This document shows positions 34,087 through 41,680 of a DNA stretch of 62,827 bases, piece after piece; position 1 is the stretch's first letter; each line of letters begins with the position of its first letter. Origin of the DNA: Aureimonas sp. Leaf324 (GTDB lineage: Bacteria > Pseudomonadota > Alphaproteobacteria > Rhizobiales > Rhizobiaceae); NCBI RefSeq assembly GCF_001423245.1, contig NZ_LMOH01000023.1:306903-369729 (forward strand), given 5' to 3'. The position numbers and the translations under genes were made by a program. The notes beneath the pieces were generated by a model. It searched no databases, was not told where the DNA came from, and worked only from the letters and a program-made list of their open reading frames with translations.

Positions 34087-35733
34087 ATGGTCCGCACTCT
34101 TCTGGCAACCACGGCCATGGCCGCCGTCCTCGCGACCGGCGCCCTCGCTCAGACCACCACCACGACCACAGGCGAGCAGCCCGCGATGAACGCGGCTCCC
34201 GCGGGCACGATGGCGCCGTCCGGCGATGCGACGGGCACGTCCGCCGGCATGCAGTCCGAAGCCTCCGCGCCGACCGCCGACATCGCCTACGTCCAGTCGC
34301 TTGGCGCCGACCAGCACCTCGTGACCGACCTCGACGGCCAGACCGTCTACGCCTCCAACGCGGCGGACGCCGAGTCGGCGGGTGAGATCGACAACTTCAT
34401 CGTCGGCGCCGACGGCACGGTCGTTGCCGCCGTGGTCGACATGGGTTCGTTCCTTGGCGATCAGTCCAAGACCGTTGCCGTCCCCTACGACAAGATCGAG
34501 TGGACCACGGGCGAGAACAACCAGCCCCGCGCCGTCCTGACCGCTTCGCGCGACGAGCTTGCCGCCGCCCCGGCCTTCACGGTCAACAAGCAGCCGGTCT
34601 CCACGGTCGCCAGCAACACCACGGACGACTCCGGCTCGACCAACATGAGCGGTCAGGGCAACATGGCGGCCAACAGCACGACCGCCGGCAACACCGGTGC
34701 CACCAATACGCTGAACGGCAACATGGCCGGCGGCACCATGGCCTCGGGCGGCATGGCCGCCGAGACCGCGGCTCCGGCCTCCACGACCAATATGGCCGCC
34801 AACACGACGGCTGCGTCGGGCATGCAGAACGGCTACGTCGCGACGCTCGCCAACGACCAGTTCCTGTCGGACGACATCGTCGGTGACAACGTCTATTCCG
34901 GTCCGGCGGCCGATGCCGACAACATCGGCAACATCAACGACCTCGTGATCGCGGCCGACGGTCGCGTTCAGGCGGTGGTCGTGGGTGTCGGCGGCTTCCT
35001 CGGCATCGGCGAGAAGAACGTCGGCGTTCCGTTCGACAACATCTCGATGAACGCCGATCCGTCGGGCGAGCCGCGTGCGGTGCTTGCAGCGAGCAAGGAA
35101 CAGCTGACCAACGCGCCGGCCTTCCAGTCCAACGAGAACCGTATGGCCGCCAACACGGCCGCTGACACCGCTGCCAACACGATGGGCGCCGCCGGTGCCG
35201 CTCCGACCGGCATGGCCGCGGGCACCGCAGGCATGGCGGCGGGCACCGCAGACACCGCCACGAACACGGCAGCCTCGGCGACGAGCGGCATGGCGGCTTC
35301 GAGCGGCATGGCCTCGTCGGGCACGGAAACGACGGCCTCGACCAGCGGCAATACGCCGGCCGCGAACGTCGGCACGCCGGTCACGGGCGCCGACCTCACG
35401 GCCGACAACCTGATCGGCACCTCGGTCTACGGGCCGGACAACCAGACGATCGGCTCGATCGGCGACATCGCCCTGACGCCGGACGGTCAGGTCGACGCGG
35501 TGATCGTGGACGTCGGCGGCTTCCTCGGCATCGGCGCCAAGCCGGTGGCCGTGGCCATGGACAACCTTCAGTTCATGCGCGACTCCGGCGGTTCGCTGAC
35601 GCTGACGACGCAGTTCACGCAGGACCAGCTGAAGAACGCGCCCGAGTTCAACCGCGACACCTACGCCGAGAACCGCGACCAGATGCGCGTCGCCAACCCG
35701 GGCGACGTCCCGGCGGCTCCGGCGGCCCAGTAA
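34087..35733 (+). CDS. Secreted protein with three PRC-barrel domains
   Basis: 548 residues. MVRTLLATTAMAAVLATGALA is a Sec signal peptide. Three PRC-barrel units lie at about 73-180, 252-350 and 435-535, each with a core such as AVVVGVGGFLGIGEKNVGVP and ending in a helix with NAPxF (AAPAF, NAPAF, NAPEF). They are joined by linkers extremely rich in Ala, Thr, Asn, Gly and Met (for example TNMSGQGNMAANSTTAG). PRC barrels usually occur in cytosolic RimM or photosynthetic reaction-centre H subunits; secreted PRC proteins with low-complexity linkers are known but poorly understood in Hyphomicrobiales. A GGGAG ribosome binding site and EcfG promoter precede it. Confidence 0.85.
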   Translation: MVRTLLATTAMAAVLATGALAQTTTTTTGEQPAMNAAPAGTMAPSGDATGTSAGMQSEASAPTADIAYVQSLGADQHLVTDLDGQTVYASNAADAESAGEIDNFIVGADGTVVAAVVDMGSFLGDQSKTVAVPYDKIEWTTGENNQPRAVLTASRDELAAAPAFTVNKQPVSTVASNTTDDSGSTNMSGQGNMAANSTTAGNTGATNTLNGNMAGGTMASGGMAAETAAPASTTNMAANTTAASGMQNGYVATLANDQFLSDDIVGDNVYSGPAADADNIGNINDLVIAADGRVQAVVVGVGGFLGIGEKNVGVPFDNISMNADPSGEPRAVLAASKEQLTNAPAFQSNENRMAANTAADTAANTMGAAGAAPTGMAAGTAGMAAGTADTATNTAASATSGMAASSGMASSGTETTASTSGNTPAANVGTPVTGADLTADNLIGTSVYGPDNQTIGSIGDIALTPDGQVDAVIVDVGGFLGIGAKPVAVAMDNLQFMRDSGGSLTLTTQFTQDQLKNAPEFNRDTYAENRDQMRVANPGDVPAAPAAQ

Positions 35734-35765
35734 ACCGGTCGCTTCGCAAGCACATCGACGGACAG

Positions 35766-35791
35766 CAGGGCCCGCCAATCGGCGGGCCCTG
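35766..35791 (+). terminator. Terminator of the PRC-barrel gene
   Basis: CAGGGCCCGCC, AATC loop, GGCGGGCCCTG then TTTCG: a perfect 11-bp stem, 32 bases after the stop. Confidence 0.9.
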
Positions 35792-36012
35792 TTTCGTTGC
35801 CCTTCACGCTTTCGTTCTGCTTCCTTACCAAAATTTATGGCAGCAGCGCTCGCTCGATCGTCTATCGTCCGCCATCTCCGCGCCCCTCCGGACGGCCGGA
35901 GTTCGGCCCCGTACGAAACGGACCTTCGAAACGTCGTCGTGGCGGCGGAGCCGACGGAGGGCCGAGATCGAGCAGCCCGGGCCGTCGGCCCTCGCGTCAA
36001 CCAAGGGTTTCC

Positions 36013-37281
36013 ATGGCCGTTTTCCGCCAGATCGCCGTCACGCTCCTTCTGATCGCGGCTGCCGGCTGCGCGTGGCTGTATCTTTCGCCCGCCCCTGGCC
36101 GCTTCCTTCTCGCCGACGATCGGCTTCCGAGCGCGCTCCGGCCGCTCGTCGGCGCGTTGTCCTCTGCGGACGACGAGCCCAAGGTCGGCGCGACGCAGAC
36201 GCGGCAGGGCGCCGGGCGTCAGGCGCCGCTGGTCGCCGTGGCACAGGCGCAGCCCCTCGTGACGCGCGACCGGCTTCGCGCCATCGGATCGGGAGAGGCG
36301 CTGCGCACGGTCGCAGTGCGGCCCGACGCGACCGGCATCATCAAGTCCCTGTCGTTCCGCTCGGGCGACGCGGTGGAGGCGGGCGCCGTGCTCGCCGAAC
36401 TGCAGGACGACGCTGAGCGCATCGCGGTCGATCGGGCACGCATCGCGGTTGCGACCGCGGAAGATCAGCTCCGCCGCTACGAGACCTTGTCCACCACCGG
36501 CGCCTCGATCACCTCGGTCCAGCTCGAGGAGGTGCGCCGGGCGCGCGATGCCGCCGCGCTCGACCTCCAGGCCGCCGAAGTGGCGCTGGCCAAGCGCAGC
36601 ATCCGCGCGCCGATCGGCGGACATGTCGGCCTCCTCAATCTCGAGGTCGGCGCGTTGGTCGACGGTTCGACGCTGATCGCGACCGTCGACGATCGCTCCA
36701 AGCTGCGCATCCTCTTCGACGCGCCGGAAGCCTTCGCCTCGCAGCTTGCGGTCGGCCACCCCGTCTCGGCCGTTCCCGCGACCCGCTCGGGCGACACGTA
36801 TCAGGGTGCCATCACCGCGCTCGATAGCCGTCTCGATCCGGCAAGCCGAACCTTGCGCGCCGAAGCGACGATCGACAACGACGGCGATCGCCTGCGCCCC
36901 GGCCTGTCCTTCTCGATCGAGATCGGCTTCGAGGGCCAGTCCTACCTCGCGGTCAATCCGCTGGCGGTCCAGTGGGAGCGCACGGGGCCCTTCGTCTGGG
37001 TGGTCGCGAACGAGAAGACGACCAAGGCGCCGATCGCCATCATCGAACGCAACGTCGACACGGTTCTCGTCGCCTCGGACACGCTGAAGAGTGGCGACAC
37101 AGTCGTCACCGAAGGCGTCCAGCTCCTGCGCGAGGGCGGTACGGTGCGCATCCGGCCGACGACGGGGATCGACGCCCTGCCCTCCAACCAGGATCCGCCG
37201 ACAGCCGAAACCCCGGCTCCCGGCCGCCAGGCGGATGCGGGCGCCGCGATCGCCGCGCCGGGCGGGGCGAGCGCCCGATGA
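36013..37281 (+). CDS. RND efflux periplasmic adaptor (membrane fusion protein)
   Basis: 422 residues from MAVFRQIAVTLLLIAAAGC, whose hydrophobic stretch is an N-terminal anchor and contains a possible lipobox (AAGC). Barrel-sandwich hybrid halves are at about 95-125 (VRPDATGIIKSLSFRSGDAV) and 195-225 (IRAPIGGHVGLLNLEVGALV), flanking a helical hairpin, then the beta-barrel (LRPGLSFSIEI). The C-terminal 30 residues are Pro/Ala-rich. Its stop overlaps the permease start by four bases. The drug or metabolite exported is unknown; no outer-membrane channel gene or TetR regulator is adjacent. Confidence 0.92.
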   Translation: MAVFRQIAVTLLLIAAAGCAWLYLSPAPGRFLLADDRLPSALRPLVGALSSADDEPKVGATQTRQGAGRQAPLVAVAQAQPLVTRDRLRAIGSGEALRTVAVRPDATGIIKSLSFRSGDAVEAGAVLAELQDDAERIAVDRARIAVATAEDQLRRYETLSTTGASITSVQLEEVRRARDAAALDLQAAEVALAKRSIRAPIGGHVGLLNLEVGALVDGSTLIATVDDRSKLRILFDAPEAFASQLAVGHPVSAVPATRSGDTYQGAITALDSRLDPASRTLRAEATIDNDGDRLRPGLSFSIEIGFEGQSYLAVNPLAVQWERTGPFVWVVANEKTTKAPIAIIERNVDTVLVASDTLKSGDTVVTEGVQLLREGGTVRIRPTTGIDALPSNQDPPTAETPAPGRQADAGAAIAAPGGASAR

Positions 37282-40200
37282 GCGGCGGCGCGGCCAAGCC
37301 GGACGGCCTGACGGCGCTGACCTCGCTCTTCATCCGTCGGCCCGTCTTCACCATCGTCATCAATCTCCTGATCATCGTCGCGGGGCTTGCCGCGTTCAAC
37401 GCGGTCGAGATCCGCGAACTGCCGAACGTCGACCGGCCGGTGATCACCGTCACCACCAACTTCCAGGGCGCGTCGGCCGAGGTGGTCGACCGGCAGCTGA
37501 CGAGCACGATCGAAAGCGCCGTCGCCCGCGTCGCCGGCATCGCGTCGATCTCCTCGTCCTCGCGCTTCGGCCAGAGCCGCGTCACCGTCGAATTCACCGA
37601 CCCCACCGACCTCAACGTCGCGGCGAGCGACGTGCGGGACGCGGTCGCGGGCATCGCCAACCAGCTGCCGGACGACGCCGACGAGTCGCGCATCGTCAAG
37701 GCCGATGCCGACGCCGACGCGATCATGCGCCTTGCGGTGCTCTCGAACGCGCTGCCGATCGAGGACCTGACGACGCTGGTCGACGACCGCATCGCCGACC
37801 GCATCGCGGCGGTCGAGGGCGTCGCCGACGTCGATCTGTCGGGCGAGCGCGAGCGCCTCGTCTACATCGATGTCCGGCCCGACGAGCTGGCGACGCGGGG
37901 CCTGACGCTCGGCGACGTGTCGAACGCGCTCGCGAACGCCTCCTTCGACCAGCCCGCGGGGCAGCTTGAATCGCCGACGCAGAACCTCGTGGTGCGCGCC
38001 GACGCCGGGCTCTCGACGCCGGAGGCTTTCGGCGCCGTTCTCCTCAACGCCCAGACCCGCCTGCGCGACGTCGCTTCCGTGCGCTTCGGACCGGACGAGG
38101 CGGCCTCCAAGACGCGCGTCAACGGGGAGACCGGCGTCGGCCTCGGCGTCATCCGGCAGGCCGGGTCGTCGACGCTGGCGATCTCGGAAGGCGTGCGCGC
38201 CGCCGTCACCGAACTCAACACCTCGCTGCCGCCCGGAACGCGCGTCATCGTCACCTCGGACGAGGCGACCTTCATCAACGGCTCCATCCACGAGGTGGAG
38301 CTGACGCTGGCGCTCGCGATCGTCATCGTCGTCGCCGTGATCTACGCGTTCCTGATGAACTTCCGGGCGACGCTGATCCCGACGCTCACCATCCCGATCG
38401 CGCTCATCGGCGTCGTCGCGGGCATCTATCTCGTCGGATTCTCCGTCAACATCATCACGCTTCTGGCGCTGGTGCTCGCCACCGGCATGGTGGTCGACGA
38501 CGCCATCATCGTGCTCGAGAACATCATCCGCTGGCGCAACATGGGGCTGACGGTTCGGGCCGCGAGCGTCGTCGGCACGCGCGAGGTGTTCTTCGCCGTC
38601 ATCTCGACGACCGCAACGCTCGCCGCCGTGTTCATCCCCATCTCGTTCTTGCCCGGCGTCGCAGGCGGTCTCTTCCGCGAGTTCGGCTTCGTGCTCGCGA
38701 TCTCGGTGACGCTCTCCGCCTTCATCGCCCTGACGCTCTGCCCGATGCTGGCCGCCCATGTCCTGGCGGAGGCGAAGGACGAGCCGCAGCCGGGGGCGCT
38801 GAAGCGCGGCGCCGGACGGTTGGGCGGCTGGCTCGCCGCCCTCTACGCCGGCGCCCTTCGCAAGGCCCTGTCCTATCCGCTGGCGGTGATCGTCGTCTCG
38901 GCGATCTTCGCAGGCGCGGCGATCATCACATTCCAGAACCTGCCGCAGCAGCTCACCCCCAACGAGGACCGCGGCAGCGTCCTCATGAGCATCACGGCGC
39001 CGCAGAGCGCGAGCCTCGACTACACCGACACGCAGATGCGACGCGTCGAGGAGATCGTGCTGCCGTACGTCCAAAGCGGCGAGGCGACCGGCGTCTTCGC
39101 GCGCATCGGCACGGGCACGGGCAACGGCGCCTTTATGGTGCTGACGCTGGCGCCCTGGGGCGAGCGCGAGCGCACGCAGCAGGAGATCGCCGCCGAGCTC
39201 AACCGCGCCTTCGCCGATATCCCGGGCGTCCAGGCGCGCGCGATCCAGCCGAACTCGCTCGGCATCCGCGGCGGTGGGCGCGGCCTCCAGTTCGCGCTGG
39301 CCGGGCCGACCTACCAGATGCTGTCGGACGCGGCGACCTCGCTGGAGGAGGTGATGAACGCCGACGGGCGCTGGGGCCGGGTCCAGCTCGCCTTCGACAC
39401 GACGCAACCGCAGCTCTCGGTCGAGATCGACCGCACGCGCGCCTCCGACCTCGGCATCGACATCGACGGGCTCGCCTCCGCCATCCAGTCGCTGCTCGAC
39501 GGGCGCGAGATCGGCACGACCTATGTCGACGATCGCGCGGTCGACATCCACGTCGTCTCGACCTCGCAACCGATCAACGATCCCGGCGATCTCGCCAACA
39601 TCTTCATGAAGACCGGCGACGGCCGTTTCGTGCCGCTGTCCTCGATCGCGACGATCAAGGAAGAGGCCGTCGCGCCGACGCTCGCCCGCGAGGACCAGTC
39701 GCGCTCGGTTGCCATGTCCGCCGATCTCCCCGCCGGCTTCTCGATTCAGCAGGCCTGGGAACAGACGCAGGAGTTCGCCGCCGGCAAGCTGCCCGAAGGC
39801 GTGCGCCTCGTGCCCTTGGCCGAGGCGGCGACGCTGGAGGAGACGTCGAGCGGGCTTGCCATCGTCTTCGGCTTTGCGATCGTCGTCGTCTTCCTGGTGC
39901 TGGCGGCGCAGTTCGAGAGCTTCGTGTCGGCGCTGATCATTATCGCCACCGTGCCCTTCGGCGTCGCCTGCGCGGTCTACGCGATGGACTTCTTCGGCGA
40001 GACGCTGAACCTCTACTCCCAGATCGGCCTCGTGCTCCTCGTCGGCATCATGGCCAAGAACGGCATCCTGATCGTGGAGTTCGCCAACCAGCTGCGCGAG
40101 GAGGGACGCACCGTGCGCGAGGCGATCGAGGAGGCCTCGATCATCCGCCTGCGCCCCGTCATGATGACGATGATCGCGACGATCGTCGGCGGCGTGCCGC

Positions 40201-40427
40201 TGATCTTCTCGGCGGGCGCCGGCGCCGAGGCGCGCGTCTCGCTCGGCTACGTCATCGTCGGCGGACTGGGGTTGGCGACGATCGCGACGCTCTTCCTCAC
40301 CCCCGTCGCCTATCTCGCCCTCGCCCGGCTGACGAAGCCCCAGGCCGAAGGCGAGGAGCAGCTGCGGCGCGATCTCGCCGCAGCCGAGGCGCTTGGCAAA
40401 GGCGGCGCGGCGACACCGGCGGAGTAG
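37278..40427 (+). CDS. RND multidrug efflux permease (AcrB/MexF class)
   Basis: 1049 residues, normal for HAE1-type RND pumps. Starting MSGGAAKPDGLTALTSLFIRRPVF, it has TM1, a large periplasmic porter domain, TM2-7, a second periplasmic domain and TM8-12. The proton-relay Asp pair is in GMVVDDAIIVLENII (TM4), and GIMAKNGILIVEFANQLREE in TM10 gives the Lys. It forms a trimer with the adaptor and an unlinked TolC-like channel. Closest in type to MexF/AcrD-like pumps judging from RELPNVDRPVITVTT, but substrates are not predictable. Confidence 0.94.
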   Translation: MSGGAAKPDGLTALTSLFIRRPVFTIVINLLIIVAGLAAFNAVEIRELPNVDRPVITVTTNFQGASAEVVDRQLTSTIESAVARVAGIASISSSSRFGQSRVTVEFTDPTDLNVAASDVRDAVAGIANQLPDDADESRIVKADADADAIMRLAVLSNALPIEDLTTLVDDRIADRIAAVEGVADVDLSGERERLVYIDVRPDELATRGLTLGDVSNALANASFDQPAGQLESPTQNLVVRADAGLSTPEAFGAVLLNAQTRLRDVASVRFGPDEAASKTRVNGETGVGLGVIRQAGSSTLAISEGVRAAVTELNTSLPPGTRVIVTSDEATFINGSIHEVELTLALAIVIVVAVIYAFLMNFRATLIPTLTIPIALIGVVAGIYLVGFSVNIITLLALVLATGMVVDDAIIVLENIIRWRNMGLTVRAASVVGTREVFFAVISTTATLAAVFIPISFLPGVAGGLFREFGFVLAISVTLSAFIALTLCPMLAAHVLAEAKDEPQPGALKRGAGRLGGWLAALYAGALRKALSYPLAVIVVSAIFAGAAIITFQNLPQQLTPNEDRGSVLMSITAPQSASLDYTDTQMRRVEEIVLPYVQSGEATGVFARIGTGTGNGAFMVLTLAPWGERERTQQEIAAELNRAFADIPGVQARAIQPNSLGIRGGGRGLQFALAGPTYQMLSDAATSLEEVMNADGRWGRVQLAFDTTQPQLSVEIDRTRASDLGIDIDGLASAIQSLLDGREIGTTYVDDRAVDIHVVSTSQPINDPGDLANIFMKTGDGRFVPLSSIATIKEEAVAPTLAREDQSRSVAMSADLPAGFSIQQAWEQTQEFAAGKLPEGVRLVPLAEAATLEETSSGLAIVFGFAIVVVFLVLAAQFESFVSALIIIATVPFGVACAVYAMDFFGETLNLYSQIGLVLLVGIMAKNGILIVEFANQLREEGRTVREAIEEASIIRLRPVMMTMIATIVGGVPLIFSAGAGAEARVSLGYVIVGGLGLATIATLFLTPVAYLALARLTKPQAEGEEQLRRDLAAAEALGKGGAATPAE

Positions 40428-40430
40428 CGT

Positions 40431-40646
40431 TTAGAGCCGATGCTCCCAGTCGGCACGGCCCCGCAGGGGGCGTGCGTTGGGATGGTCGCCATGGATGTCG
40501 GCGTCCAGCGTCTGGGGCAAGCTGGTTTGATCCCAGCCGAGCCTCCACAACCAGGCGGCTAAGCGCTCTCGCCACGTCGAAACTTTCGAGGACGTGACGC
40601 GAAGCGGCGGATGAACGTCGAATTCATCGAGCGGAACGTGTTTCAT
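40431..40646 (-). CDS. 71-residue Trp-rich hypothetical protein
   Basis: 71 residues, MKHVPLDEFDVHPPLRVTS then WRERLAAWLWRLGWDQ (four Trp within 16 residues) and NARPLRGRADWEHRL. CGGAG lies about seven bases before the ATG, coding is uninterrupted, and it fills the gap between the RND permease (3 bases away, convergent) and the divergent LysR gene. The Trp-rich amphipathic helix could touch membranes. Divergent placement suggests control by the LysR protein. I recognise no family. Confidence 0.55.
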   Translation of the reverse strand: MKHVPLDEFDVHPPLRVTSSKVSTWRERLAAWLWRLGWDQTSLPQTLDADIHGDHPNARPLRGRADWEHRL

Positions 40647-40719
40647 GGGTGGGCTCCGGCAGGATCGCTGGAGCCGATTATGCCTCCATGCCCTCTTGCC
40701 GATCCAACCGAAGCTCGCG

Positions 40720-40750
40720 CATGATGCATAAGGAGACCTTATGCATCATG
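40720..40750. promoter_or_regulatory. Perfect 14-bp-arm inverted repeat covering the LysR ribosome binding site and start codon
   Basis: CATGATGCATAAGG (40720-40733), AGA, CCTTATGCATCATG (40737-40750). The right arm ends with the ATG of the LysR gene and the AAGGAGA ribosome binding site spans the left arm and loop. It could be a DNA operator for autoregulation or an mRNA hairpin that hides the start region. Confidence 0.75.
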
Positions 40751-41671
40751 GCCCGTCATCTTCCGCCCCTCTCGGCCCTTCGCGCCTTCGAGGCCGCCGC
40801 CCGGCACCTCAGCTTCACCCGCGCGGCGGATGAACTCGGCATGACGCAGGCCGCGATCAGCTATCAGGTCCGCCTGCTGGAAGAACGGATCGGCACCCCG
40901 TTGTTCCTGCGGGGCAAGCGGCAGGTGGAACTGACGGATGCCGGGCGGCGCCTCGGTCTCGACGCGGGCGGCGCCTTCGATCTTCTGGCGGCCTCCTTCG
41001 AGGCGGTGAAAGGCGGCGCATCGGGTGTCCTGACGATCAGCGTCATTCCGACCTTCGCGACCGGCTGGCTGGCGCGGCATCTCTACGCGTTCCAGCTCGA
41101 TCATCCCGAGATCGCCGTGCGGCTTCATGCGACGCGCGACATCAGCGACTTCGACCGGGAGCCGGTGGACCTTGCGATCCGCGGCGGCCTCCATCCCGGC
41201 CGCGGCCTCGTCGCCCACAAGCTCCTGCGCGCCGATTTCACGCCGATGCTCAGTCTTGCCCTGTCCGCAAGGATCGGTAGACCTTTGGACGACCCCGCCG
41301 ATCTTCTCGCTTATCCGCTGATCGACCCGACCGACCCGTGGTGGAACGAATGGTTCGCTCATGCCGGCATCCGGCGCGAGGGGTTCGACGTCGACGACGG
41401 ACACAAGATGGGCGGGCAGGATCTCGAATCGATCGCAGCCCTTGCAGGCCACGGCGTGGCGATCCTCACCCCCTTCTTCTATCGCGAGGATCTCGCCGCC
41501 GGCCGGCTTCGCCAGCCCTTCGACCTTCTGTGTCCGACGGAGCGCGGCTATTGGCTGTGCTACCCGCCGGGTCGGCGCAACGTCCCGAAGGTCCGCGTGT
41601 TTCGTGACTGGCTCCTGTCACACTTTCCTGATCCCGACGCCGATCTTTCAAGCGGACGGGCGATCGGCTAG
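40748..41671 (+). CDS. LysR family transcriptional regulator (GcvA-like)
   Basis: 307 residues from MARHLPPLSALRAFEAAARH. The winged helix-turn-helix is SFTRAADELGMTQAAISYQV followed by RLLEERIGTPLFLRGKRQVE, typical of GcvA/AmpR-type LysR proteins; the rest is the periplasmic-binding-protein-like effector domain (VLTISVIPTFATGWLARHL). Two in-frame ATGs at 40721 and 40724 would add nine or eight residues but lack a ribosome binding site. The gene start lies inside a strong inverted repeat, so autoregulation is likely. The divergent 71-residue gene is the natural target candidate. Confidence 0.9.
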   Translation: MARHLPPLSALRAFEAAARHLSFTRAADELGMTQAAISYQVRLLEERIGTPLFLRGKRQVELTDAGRRLGLDAGGAFDLLAASFEAVKGGASGVLTISVIPTFATGWLARHLYAFQLDHPEIAVRLHATRDISDFDREPVDLAIRGGLHPGRGLVAHKLLRADFTPMLSLALSARIGRPLDDPADLLAYPLIDPTDPWWNEWFAHAGIRREGFDVDDGHKMGGQDLESIAALAGHGVAILTPFFYREDLAAGRLRQPFDLLCPTERGYWLCYPPGRRNVPKVRVFRDWLLSHFPDPDADLSSGRAIG

Positions 41672-41680
41672 AAGCCGGCC

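Noticed and set aside
34640-35360. Repeated codon pattern in PRC-barrel linkers as a DNA repeat or CRISPR-like array
   Set aside because: The repetition is irregular, in frame and explained by protein linkers rich in Ala, Asn, Thr, Gly and Met.
35828-35840. AT-rich near-palindrome CCAAAATTTATGG before the RND genes as a repressor operator
   Set aside because: Two mismatches break the symmetry and no TetR-type gene is adjacent; it could equally be part of a promoter.
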